The translations under genes and the position numbers were made by a program. From the NCBI RefSeq assembly GCF_013415365.1, contig NZ_JACBYB010000007.1:1-64000 (forward strand): a stretch of 64,000 bases of DNA. The letters are read 5' to 3'. Positions 35,728-43,374 of the stretch are shown here, piece by piece (within the stretch, counting starts at the first letter, position 1; each line of letters starts with the position of its first letter). A model generated the notes under the pieces. It was not told the origin of the DNA. It was given only the letters and a program-made list of their open reading frames with translations, and ran no database searches. This DNA is from Gemella sp. GL1 (GTDB lineage Bacteria; Bacillota; Bacilli; Staphylococcales; Gemellaceae).

Positions 35728-36251
35728 TACTTATCCCCTACCTCTTTTAAAATTTTATCTACAAAAGCACTTTGTTCCTTTGCATCCATATCTTTTTCGA
35801 TAATTTTTGATGCAACTAATATAGATAATTCCGCCACTTGCTTATTAATTTCAGCAAGTGCTTTGTTCTTCTCATCTGCGATATCACGTTTAGCATTTTC
35901 TTTTAATATTTCTGCTTGTAATTTAGCATCATTAACAATAGATTCTCTTTCGACTTTAGATTGTTCACGAGCATTTTCCATCATCTCTTTGATTTCTGCT
36001 TGTGTACTAGCAAGTTTTTCTTGATTCACTTTTAGTAAAGCTAGTGCTTCCTTTTGATTTTTTTCAGCATCATCAAGTTGACTATTTACTAATTCTTGAC
36101 GTTCTTCTAACATTTTTAAAAGTTTATCCCAAGCAAACTTGTATAATGCCCAGAATAAGATTAATACCGCTATAATATTAACTGCTATATTCCCTAAATT
36201 AAATCCTTGATGAGAAGAATGTTCAGTAGCTAAAAATATTAATTGTGACAT
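35727..36251 (-). CDS. atpF: ATP synthase b subunit
   Basis: 174 residues: one N-terminal membrane helix (about residues 19-38, VNIIAVLILFWALYKFAW) and a long charged coiled coil (KMLEERQELVNSQLDDAEK and onward), the stator of the Fo part. It lies 42 bp after atpE and overlaps atpH by one base. Confidence 0.96.
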   Translation of the reverse strand: MSQLIFLATEHSSHQGFNLGNIAVNIIAVLILFWALYKFAWDKLLKMLEERQELVNSQLDDAEKNQKEALALLKVNQEKLASTQAEIKEMMENAREQSKVERESIVNDAKLQAEILKENAKRDIADEKNKALAEINKQVAELSILVASKIIEKDMDAKEQSAFVDKILKEVGDK

Positions 36252-36293
36252 ACTTACATTCTCCTAGGCTTTTTATAATATTGTATTTTATAC

Positions 36294-36506
36294 TTATTTA
36301 GTTGAAAGAATAAAAGCAAGAACTATTGCTAAAATAGGTAATGCCTCTACTAGGGCGAACATTAATAATGCACTAGATTTAAAAGTTGGTTCTAATTCTG
36401 GTTGTCTCGCTGACGCGTCCATATATTTAGAAAATAATAATCCATTACCTAATCCTGCTCCTAATGCCGCTAATCCTGCAGCTATACCTGCTCCTAATAA
36501 TCCCAT
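36294..36506 (-). CDS. atpE: ATP synthase c subunit
   Basis: 70 residues, two membrane helices forming the rotor ring. The ion-binding glutamate is Glu54 in FALVEALPIL; the loop carries SARQPE. The residue after Glu54 is Ala, not the Ser or Thr of sodium-binding rings, so proton coupling is expected. Confidence 0.97.
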   Translation of the reverse strand: MGLLGAGIAAGLAALGAGLGNGLLFSKYMDASARQPELEPTFKSSALLMFALVEALPILAIVLAFILSTK

Positions 36507-36554
36507 AATTATTTATACCTCCGAATATTTTATTTAAATTATATAATTATGTAT

Positions 36555-37283
36555 TTAATGTTCGTCTGCTACTTTGTGTGATAAGTAAATAAAGAACATT
36601 GTCGTAAAAATGTATGCTTGGATAAATCCAATGAAAAGAGAAAATATTTTCCAGGCTATTAATCCTAACATACCAGGTATCCAATAAACTGCTCCACCTG
36701 TTACGATTAATCCTACTAGCATAGTCAATAATACTTCTCCAGCATATATATTCCCATATAAACGCATTGACAGTGTTAAAACATTAACAAACTCTTCAAT
36801 TATTTTAAATGGGATTAGGAAAATACCTCCTGATGCATAAGTTCCAAAGTAAAACTTAGCGCCCTTATTGCTAAAACCATAATAGTGAGTAAATAGAATT
36901 ACTGCTATAGCTATTGTAAAAGTGAATGTTGGGTCTGCTGTAACCGAATTTACATATATTACGTTATCATAACTAACTTCTAAAATTACACCTATCGTAT
37001 TAGCTACTGCAATCAAAGAAATTAAACTTAATCCCATTGCCCAGAAGCTTTTACCATATTTCGTCCAACTAACACTATCTGAAATAACTTTCTTCACAAG
37101 ATCCGCTACTATCTCTAATAAGTTTTGTCTCTTGCTATTAGGTCTCAAACTTAACTTATTAGTTAAAAAAACAACTACTAAAAATGTTATAATGCAAGTT
37201 AATATAGTAGCAAATGCACTAGGAAGATTTATTGTAATATCAGAACCGAATAACCTAGTTATCAAATATGTTTGCTCATGCAT
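36555..37283 (-). CDS. atpB: ATP synthase a subunit
   Basis: 242 residues with five to six membrane helices; the half-channel subunit of Fo. The essential arginine is in LTLSMRLYGNIYAGEV, and the last helices contain FIGFIQAYIFTTMFFIYLS. First gene of the operon, preceded by GGTGG. No atpI gene lies between it and upp; see the short leader reading frame in the findings. Confidence 0.97.
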   Translation of the reverse strand: MHEQTYLITRLFGSDITINLPSAFATILTCIITFLVVVFLTNKLSLRPNSKRQNLLEIVADLVKKVISDSVSWTKYGKSFWAMGLSLISLIAVANTIGVILEVSYDNVIYVNSVTADPTFTFTIAIAVILFTHYYGFSNKGAKFYFGTYASGGIFLIPFKIIEEFVNVLTLSMRLYGNIYAGEVLLTMLVGLIVTGGAVYWIPGMLGLIAWKIFSLFIGFIQAYIFTTMFFIYLSHKVADEH

Positions 37284-37354
37284 CTATATTTCCACCTCTC
37301 TCCCTATATTTAATTAGTATATAAACTACAAAAGATAGATAGATATACACTACC

Positions 37355-37383
37355 ATTATAATATTTATAGTAGTTTGTAGCAA
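37355..37383 (-). promoter_or_regulatory. ATP synthase operon promoter
   Basis: Minus strand TTGCTA (37378-37383), a 17-nt spacer and TATAAT (37355-37360), about 70 bp before atpB and just after upp. Confidence 0.7.
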
Positions 37384-37421
37384 GTCTTTTATATCTATAT
37401 TTAAAGATTTTTAAAAGCAAA

Positions 37422-38051
37422 TTATTTTGTTCCAAAAATTCTATCTCCCGCATCACCAAGACCTGGGACAATATATCCATGGTCATTCAAGTGACTATCT
37501 AAGCCAGCTATGTAAATTTCCACATCAGGGTGGGCTTTTTGAAGTAATTCTACTCCTTCAGGCGCTGCTATAAGACACATAAATTTAATATCTGTTACTC
37601 CCCTTTGTTTTAAAGAATCAATCGCAGCTATTGCAGATCCCCCAGTCGCAAGCATAGGATCAACAACAATAAATTGTCGTTTTTCTGGATCACTAGGAAT
37701 TTTTACAAAATACTCATGCGGCTGCAAAGTTTCCGGATCACGGTACAGACCAACATGTCCCACCCTTGCTGCTGGAAGTAAAGCCATAAGACCGTCAACC
37801 ATACCTAAACCTGCTCTTAATATTGGTACGAAAACAATTTTCTTACCAGCTAATCTGTTACATTTAGTTACTTGGATGGGAGTTTCAACTTCCACTTCTT
37901 CTAATGGAAGATCTCTTGTTAACTCATAACCCATCAACATACCTACTTCGTTTGTTAACTGCCTAAAATCTTTAGAACTAGTATTAATATCACGAATAAA
38001 TGATAGTTTATGTTGGATCAATGGATGATCAAAAACATGTACTTTTGACAT
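37422..38051 (-). CDS. upp: Uracil phosphoribosyltransferase
   Basis: 209 residues. Salvages uracil to UMP with PRPP. The PRPP loop is [26 protein letters not shown] and the C-terminal uracil-binding [17 protein letters not shown] are conserved. AAAGGAG precedes the ATG. It sits directly upstream of the atp operon, an order also common in staphylococci and streptococci. Confidence 0.98.
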   Translation of the reverse strand: MSKVHVFDHPLIQHKLSFIRDINTSSKDFRQLTNEVGMLMGYELTRDLPLEEVEVETPIQVTKCNRLAGKKIVFVPILRAGLGMVDGLMALLPAARVGHVGLYRDPETLQPHEYFVKIPSDPEKRQFIVVDPMLATGGSAIAAIDSLKQRGVTDIKFMCLIAAPEGVELLQKAHPDVEIYIAGLDSHLNDHGYIVPGLGDAGDRIFGTK

Positions 38052-38084
38052 AAAATTTTCTCCTTTATATGTTGTTATACTCTA

Positions 38085-38113
38085 ATTTTACTCTAATTTT
38101 ACTTTTTTCACAA
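38085..38113 (-). promoter_or_regulatory. Candidate upp promoter
   Basis: Minus strand TTGTGA (38108-38113), a 17-nt spacer and TAAAAT (38085-38090). An 11-bp direct repeat (AGTAAAATTAG) overlaps the -10. Confidence 0.55.
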
Positions 38114-38130
38114 GAGGTTAAAAGCATAAA

Positions 38131-38162
38131 AAAAAACGATTTCTTTTAATAAATCGTTTTTT
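38131..38162 (-). terminator. Terminator after queT
   Basis: A 12-bp stem AAAAAACGATTT with its complement and an 8-nt loop, followed on the minus strand by nine T. Confidence 0.88.
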
Positions 38163-38209
38163 ACTATTACTTAACCCAGTAAATATTTAAATAGTTTATT
38201 TTAATAAAA

Positions 38210-38737
38210 TTATTTGAATATTCTTTCCAAGTTTACTACTTTGTGTAAAGTTTCTGTGACAACAATACCCAAAACCATAACTAAAGCTTGTGATCCTACT
38301 AAGATTACATACCATGATGTAAATGTAGCAAAATCAAAAGCAACTCTCGCTCCATTTTCACCAGAAAATAGACTTAACTCAAAGGCAATTATCGGCATAC
38401 ATACTAATAAATAAATAACTATATTAACAATATGTCGAATAGCTCTATTTTTTATAAATTTAAAAACCATTAATGATAACATTAAAGCAATACCTGTGGC
38501 TATTGTACCGAAGAATACATCAACTATTCCTAAAGGACTAAACATATTAGCAACTGCTACTCCTAATGTTAGTGGTAAAAAGAATAAAGGACTAAATACT
38601 ATTAATTGCATTAATGATTCACTATATCTAAATTGAATAGGTCCGTAAGAAAAACCTAAATTAGATACAGTTAAAACTATGTAAACTGCAGCAATCAATG
38701 CTTGGATAGTTAAAATTTTAACCTTATTATTTCTCAT
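38210..38737 (-). CDS. queT: Queuosine precursor transporter QueT
   Basis: 175 residues with about five to six membrane helices. The N-terminal ILTIQALIAAVYIVLTV, the FRYSESLMQL segment and the FSPLGIVDVFFGTIATGIA segment match QueT (COG4708), the S component that takes up preQ1-type precursors with the shared ECF module. AGGAGG precedes the ATG. The leader upstream looks like a preQ1-responsive attenuator, which supports the assignment. No other queuosine gene is in the window, suggesting salvage. Confidence 0.9.
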   Translation of the reverse strand: MRNNKVKILTIQALIAAVYIVLTVSNLGFSYGPIQFRYSESLMQLIVFSPLFFLPLTLGVAVANMFSPLGIVDVFFGTIATGIALMLSLMVFKFIKNRAIRHIVNIVIYLLVCMPIIAFELSLFSGENGARVAFDFATFTSWYVILVGSQALVMVLGIVVTETLHKVVNLERIFK

Positions 38738-38760
38738 TTTTCCTCCTTGTGTTTAAGAGA

Positions 38761-38825
38761 AAAAATAACAATAGTGAGAGACTACTGTTATTAGTTTTTT
38801 TTATAGATGGATCTCTCAAACATCT
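38761..38825 (-). promoter_or_regulatory. preQ1-I-like riboswitch with terminator upstream of queT
   Basis: The minus-strand transcript folds a 5-bp hairpin (AGATG/CATCT, loop TTTGAGAGATC) followed by the A-rich tail ATAAAAAAAACTAA, very like preQ1-I aptamers. The tail runs into an 11-bp terminator stem (AATAACAGTAG with CTATTGTTATT) and a U-tract. The usual GG at the tail end is missing. Instead the hairpin loop TGAGAGA can pair with the terminator loop TCTCTCA. Confidence 0.6.
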
Positions 38826-38842
38826 TATATATTTGAAATTTT

Positions 38843-38871
38843 ATAATAGCATTCTACTATTGTTTAGTCAA
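38843..38871 (-). promoter_or_regulatory. queT promoter
   Basis: Minus strand TTGACT (38866-38871), a 17-nt spacer and TATTAT (38843-38848), placed directly after the U-tract of the pgm terminator. Confidence 0.8.
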
Positions 38872-38874
38872 GAA

Positions 38875-38901
38875 AAAAGGAGGATATCTCCTCCTCCTTT
38901 T
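38875..38901 (-). terminator. Terminator after pgm
   Basis: A 10-bp stem AAAAGGAGGA with its complement, a 7-nt loop and a T-run on the minus strand, 2 bp after the pgm stop. Confidence 0.85.
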
Positions 38902-38903
38902 AA

Positions 38904-40619
38904 TTATTCTATTGAATACAATAAATCTAATACTGTTTTTTCTACTGTCTCTATCTTAGCAAGTGCTTCAGCCTTATCTTCTCCACGAACATAGATATAT
39001 AGTTTCACTTTTGGTTCTGTTCCTGATGGTCTTAGTGTGTACCAAGTTTCATCAGAGTATGAGAATTTAACTGCGTCTGTTTTTTCAATTCCAGTCGCTT
39101 TTTCTTCACCTGTCTTAAGATCCATTTCTTTTTCAGATAGATAATCAGTTACTGTAAGTACTTCTGCTCCAGAAATTTCTTTAGCGTAAATTTCTCGATA
39201 TTTGTCCATCATACGCTCTATACGTTTAGCACCAGCTGCTCCTTCTAAAGTAACTGAAACTGTCTTATCTAGATAGAAACCATATTTTTCATAGAATCTT
39301 TCTAATACATCTACCAATGTCTTACCTTGTGCCTTGTAAAAAGCAGCAGCTTCTACTAACATCATTGCTGTTGTTACTCCATCCTTATCACGAACAAAAG
39401 TTCCAAGATTATAACCGATTGATTCTTCATAACCCATTACATAATTTTTCTCTTTTGTTTGGTCATAAGTATTTGGTAATTCTGCAATATTCTTGAATCC
39501 TGTTAAAACATTAAATACTTCAATTCCATTTTCTTCACATAGTTTTTCAACCATCTTAGATGTAACAATAGATTTAACGATATATGGATTTTCCGGTAAC
39601 TTACCTTGTGTTTTTTGATTTTCAATAACATATTGAACTAACAAAGCACCAACTTGATTTCCATTTAAAGATATAATTTCACCATTATGAACAACCTCAA
39701 CCGCAAGCCTATCACAATCTGGATCAGTTGCAATTAAAATATCAGCACCTACTTTTTCTGCTAATCTTTCACTATATTCAAAGGCAGCTGTATCTTCTGG
39801 ATTTGGATATTCAATAGTTGGGAATGTTCCATCTGGATCTTTTTGTTCTTCTACTATATGAACATTCTTAAATCCACGACGGTCTAAAACTGTTGTAACA
39901 GCTTTATATCCTGCACCATTTAATGGAGTATATACTACTGAGATACCTTTATCAAGATTGTCATCGTTAATTGTTTGATTTAATACTTCTTCATAGAATT
40001 TTTCATCTACTTCTTCTCCAATATACTCTAATAAACCTTTTTCAATTGCCTCTTCTTCTGTTAAAGTCACATAATTTTCAAAAATATCCATTTCATTAAT
40101 ATACTCTAAAACTTTATCAGAAATATTAGATTTAATTTGAGATCCTTCTTGCCAATATACCTTATAGCCATTGTACTCTTTTGGGTTATGACTAGCAGTA
40201 ATATTAATACCACTAGCAGTTCCTAAATAACGTATAGCATATGATAGCTCTGGAGTTGGACGTAAGTCTTCAAATAAATAAGCCTTGATTCCATTAGATG
40301 CCATTACTAATGCTGATAATTTAGCAAATTCTTTTGAAAATAAACGACAGTCATGCGCAATAGCGATACCTTTGTCTTGCAATCCATTGTCAATAATAGT
40401 TTTAGCCATCGCCTTGGATGCACGTGCAATAATAAAACGGTTCATACGATTTGTTCCCATTCCTACTTTTCCACGTAATCCAGCTGTACCAAATTCTAAT
40501 TCTTTATAAAATCTATCTTCTTTTTCTTCTTCTTTTGTTACTGCAGATAGTTGCGCTTTTTCCTCTTCAGTTAATGCTGGGCTGTTAAGCCATTTTTCAA
40601 ATAATTCATTGTAAGCCAT
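38904..40619 (-). CDS. pgcA: Phosphoglucomutase / phosphomannomutase family
   Basis: 571 residues, matching the large alpha-phosphoglucomutase PgcA of Gram-positives. The phosphoserine loop is TASHNPKEYNGYKVYW, the metal loop is ATDPDCDRLAVEV and the sugar-phosphate site RPSGTEPKVKLYI lies near the C-terminus. It interconverts glucose-6- and glucose-1-phosphate, supplying UDP-glucose for glycolipid and wall polymers. It lies 27 bp after deoD; phosphopentose mutation for nucleoside salvage is a possible side role. Confidence 0.95.
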   Translation of the reverse strand: MAYNELFEKWLNSPALTEEEKAQLSAVTKEEEKEDRFYKELEFGTAGLRGKVGMGTNRMNRFIIARASKAMAKTIIDNGLQDKGIAIAHDCRLFSKEFAKLSALVMASNGIKAYLFEDLRPTPELSYAIRYLGTASGINITASHNPKEYNGYKVYWQEGSQIKSNISDKVLEYINEMDIFENYVTLTEEEAIEKGLLEYIGEEVDEKFYEEVLNQTINDDNLDKGISVVYTPLNGAGYKAVTTVLDRRGFKNVHIVEEQKDPDGTFPTIEYPNPEDTAAFEYSERLAEKVGADILIATDPDCDRLAVEVVHNGEIISLNGNQVGALLVQYVIENQKTQGKLPENPYIVKSIVTSKMVEKLCEENGIEVFNVLTGFKNIAELPNTYDQTKEKNYVMGYEESIGYNLGTFVRDKDGVTTAMMLVEAAAFYKAQGKTLVDVLERFYEKYGFYLDKTVSVTLEGAAGAKRIERMMDKYREIYAKEISGAEVLTVTDYLSEKEMDLKTGEEKATGIEKTDAVKFSYSDETWYTLRPSGTEPKVKLYIYVRGEDKAEALAKIETVEKTVLDLLYSIE

Positions 40620-40646
40620 TGTTCTCGTCTTCCTTAATCTAATTTA

Positions 40647-41357
40647 TTATGCTAATTCCAAAGCAATCTCCATCATTTTTGTAAAAGCTGTTTGTCTTTC
40701 TTCTGGACTTGTTTCTTCCCCTGTAACTAGAGAGTCAGAAACCGTTAAGATTGTCAAAGCATTTACCCCAGCAGCAATAGCATTTGCATATAGAGCTGTT
40801 GATTCCATTTCAACACCTAATACTCCCATCTTCATCCAATTTTTCATTGCATCTTTATCTGCGTTATAGAAGATATCACTACATAAGATGTTACCTACAT
40901 GTACATTTACATCTTTTTCGTTAGCAATGTTATAAGCCTTACTTAATAACTCGTATGATGCAGGTAAACTTAAAGTTCCTGGAATCTTGTATTGATGCAT
41001 GTAGTTGGTATTAGTTGATGATGCCATCCCTAAAATAACATCGTATACTTTAACATGTTCTTGCAGAGAACCACAAGTACCAATTCTTATTAAATTCTTA
41101 ACTCCAAAGAAATGAATTAATTCATATGAATAAATACCGATACTACCTGGTCCCATACCTGTTCCCATTACTGAAATTTTTTTGCCTTTATATGTACCAG
41201 TATAACCAAGCATACCTCGAATTTCATTAAAGCAAACTGCATCTTCTAAAAATGTTTCTGCTATAAACTTTGCTCTAAGTGGATCTCCCGGTAAAAGAAT
41301 AGTTTCTGCTATCTCTACTCCATTAGGTTTAATATGTGGTGTTTGTTTATGTGACAT
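40647..41357 (-). CDS. deoD: Purine nucleoside phosphorylase
   Basis: 236 residues, the hexameric DeoD type. Phosphate and base sites appear as [30 protein letters not shown], the ribose-binding [13 protein letters not shown] and the catalytic Asp in [12 protein letters not shown]. It cleaves purine (deoxy)nucleosides with phosphate. First gene of a deoD-pgm unit, with its own promoter. Confidence 0.97.
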   Translation of the reverse strand: MSHKQTPHIKPNGVEIAETILLPGDPLRAKFIAETFLEDAVCFNEIRGMLGYTGTYKGKKISVMGTGMGPGSIGIYSYELIHFFGVKNLIRIGTCGSLQEHVKVYDVILGMASSTNTNYMHQYKIPGTLSLPASYELLSKAYNIANEKDVNVHVGNILCSDIFYNADKDAMKNWMKMGVLGVEMESTALYANAIAAGVNALTILTVSDSLVTGEETSPEERQTAFTKMMEIALELA

Positions 41358-41391
41358 TTAGAGCCTCCCATGAAAATGTTTTACTACTTAT

Positions 41392-41420
41392 ATTATATAC
41401 GTTTTTTCTCATTTATACAA
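41392..41420 (-). promoter_or_regulatory. deoD promoter
   Basis: Minus strand TTGTAT (41415-41420), a 17-nt spacer and TATAAT (41392-41397). Confidence 0.75.
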
Positions 41421-41433
41421 GGATATTTTTATT

Positions 41434-43365
41434 TTATTGAATTGATGAAGTTACTATAAGTTCTCTTTCGCTTGCTTCCACAACTACACTAGTTTGAGTT
41501 GCTAACTCTTTTCTCTTGGCCTCCTCAGCTTTTCGTTTAGCTTCTTCTTCAGCTTTTTTCTTTTCCATCATTTGAGGACTTTCTACTTCATACTTAAAAG
41601 CTGATGATATTAAATTTATCATAGCCTGTATACCACTTGAATTTAAATGAACATAATCTGCTTCAAAATATTCTCTATGTTTTTTACCTAAAGTATACCA
41701 ATCAATAATATTTACATTAGAATACCTTGATTTAGCATCTTCTAATAATTTGTTATTGGCATCTTGCCAAGCTCTAGGGACATTTACATTTACAAAATAA
41801 ACTTCTGTTTTGTCAAAAGCTTTAACCATCTCATCTATCTCATTTTTTGTAATGTTACCATTGGTTCCAATCATGTAAATTACGGCTGTTGTTGGAATAT
41901 TGTAAGAGGCGTACTTGGGTAGTAATTCCACCATTTGATAACCTTGTCTAGATACCTTTCCATCTACAACCGCTCCTGCATATTTCTCAACGAAACGTTC
42001 ACCTATATTAACCGCCAACGAATCTCCTAAGACAAGTAAATTTGTATATTTTTTAACTTTTATTGAAGATTCTTCTTGTTTCGTAGTTTGTGGAACTTCT
42101 ACATTAGCTCCTGTTTGAAAAACCGAGTCCAACTTAAAAGTGTCTTCTTTATTAAAGAATGTTGATGTTATAGGCATAGCTTTTCCTAAACTCCCCATAA
42201 GCAATAATATAATTGTTGCAATAGACATTGATACTGCCAATATTTTTTTATATCCTCTAAGACTAAACATTAATCTAATCAATACTTTGAAATACTTAAT
42301 TACCCCATATTTTCGGATAGGTGTTTCAAATATAGTATAAGAAACAAATGCTATAAAAAAGATCAACACTAGTCTGAAAATATTGCTTATCCAAGATGAT
42401 TCTTGTCCCGTAGAACTTAAAACTATTATTGGAAAATGCCATAGATATAAACTATATGATATTTTTCCAATATATACTAGTGGTGTAAATGACATAAGTC
42501 TTGAAATAAAAGTTCTTTGCCTACCAGTAGAAATTATTATAATTAAAAATAATATTGAATATACCAAAAAACCTCCACGATACATCCATTCATCACTTTC
42601 AGATACAAAGAACATTGACCATATAAACACAGCTATCGATATTACTGATAAAAAAGTAAAAAATATACTTTCTTTCTTATTAATTCTTGCAGTCAACTTA
42701 TACATTGGAAATAAGAAAGCACCTGCTACTCCGACCAATAAACCAAAAGCTCTTGTATCAGTACCATAGTAAACCCTATTCATATCTCTTGGATCAAATA
42801 AATATATGTGAGTTGCTAATGACGCAAAAATTAATGTAAAGATTAAAAATTTATAAACTGGTGTTAATCTTACTTTCCTACTTTTATTATTAAACATTAA
42901 GAAAATAAGCGGGAATAACAGATAAAACTGTTCCTCTATTGCTAATGACCATAAATGTTTAAATGGACTTGTTGAAAAAGTGTCAAAATAATCTAGTTTA
43001 TGAAAAATATACCACCAGTTACTTGAGTAAACATAACCAAAAAGTGCGTCTAAATATGTTTTTTCTAATAGTGATTTATTAAATAGTACCATTACTATAA
43101 GTACTATACTTATCATCAAGTAAACAGCTGGTAATAGTCTTCTAGCTCTTCTTATATAGAAATTCCATAGATTTAACTTACCTGTTATTCTATACTCTCT
43201 CATAATAAGAGATGAGATTAAATAACCAGATAACACAAAGAATAAATCTACCCCTAAAAATCCACCCGGTAGATATTTAGGATTAATATGATAGATTATC
43301 ACAGATATTACAGCTATTGCCCTAATACTGTCTATACTGGGTAAATATCTCTTTTTTTTCTCCAT
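41434..43365 (-). CDS. OatA-like membrane O-acetyltransferase (acyltransferase-3 plus SGNH)
   Basis: 643 residues. Residues 1-380 hold about ten to eleven membrane helices of the acyltransferase-3 family, starting PSIDSIRAIAVISVIIYHIN and including FFVLSGYLIS. A surface SGNH domain follows, with catalytic LLVLGDSLAVN, the Gly in SRQGYQM, the Asn in IGTNGN and the Asp-His pair in DYVHLN. This is the layout of OatA, which O-acetylates muramic acid and gives lysozyme resistance. A charged Lys/Glu/Ala tail and a short Ser/Val end follow the SGNH domain. It lies 9 bp after tex. Confidence 0.9.
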   Translation of the reverse strand: MEKKKRYLPSIDSIRAIAVISVIIYHINPKYLPGGFLGVDLFFVLSGYLISSLIMREYRITGKLNLWNFYIRRARRLLPAVYLMISIVLIVMVLFNKSLLEKTYLDALFGYVYSSNWWYIFHKLDYFDTFSTSPFKHLWSLAIEEQFYLLFPLIFLMFNNKSRKVRLTPVYKFLIFTLIFASLATHIYLFDPRDMNRVYYGTDTRAFGLLVGVAGAFLFPMYKLTARINKKESIFFTFLSVISIAVFIWSMFFVSESDEWMYRGGFLVYSILFLIIIISTGRQRTFISRLMSFTPLVYIGKISYSLYLWHFPIIVLSSTGQESSWISNIFRLVLIFFIAFVSYTIFETPIRKYGVIKYFKVLIRLMFSLRGYKKILAVSMSIATIILLLMGSLGKAMPITSTFFNKEDTFKLDSVFQTGANVEVPQTTKQEESSIKVKKYTNLLVLGDSLAVNIGERFVEKYAGAVVDGKVSRQGYQMVELLPKYASYNIPTTAVIYMIGTNGNITKNEIDEMVKAFDKTEVYFVNVNVPRAWQDANNKLLEDAKSRYSNVNIIDWYTLGKKHREYFEADYVHLNSSGIQAMINLISSAFKYEVESPQMMEKKKAEEEAKRKAEEAKRKELATQTSVVVEASERELIVTSSIQ

Positions 43366-43374
43366 TCTAACCTC

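Noticed and set aside
37284-37421. A missing or hidden atpI gene before atpB
   Set aside because: The gap is only 138 bp and the frame in it covers 26 codons from an ATG with no ribosome site, too short for AtpI; kept only as a small-peptide candidate.
42383-42769. A 128-codon plus-strand open frame opposite the OatA-like gene
   Set aside because: It lies inside membrane-helix coding sequence on the other strand, a common source of false open frames, and has no start signals.
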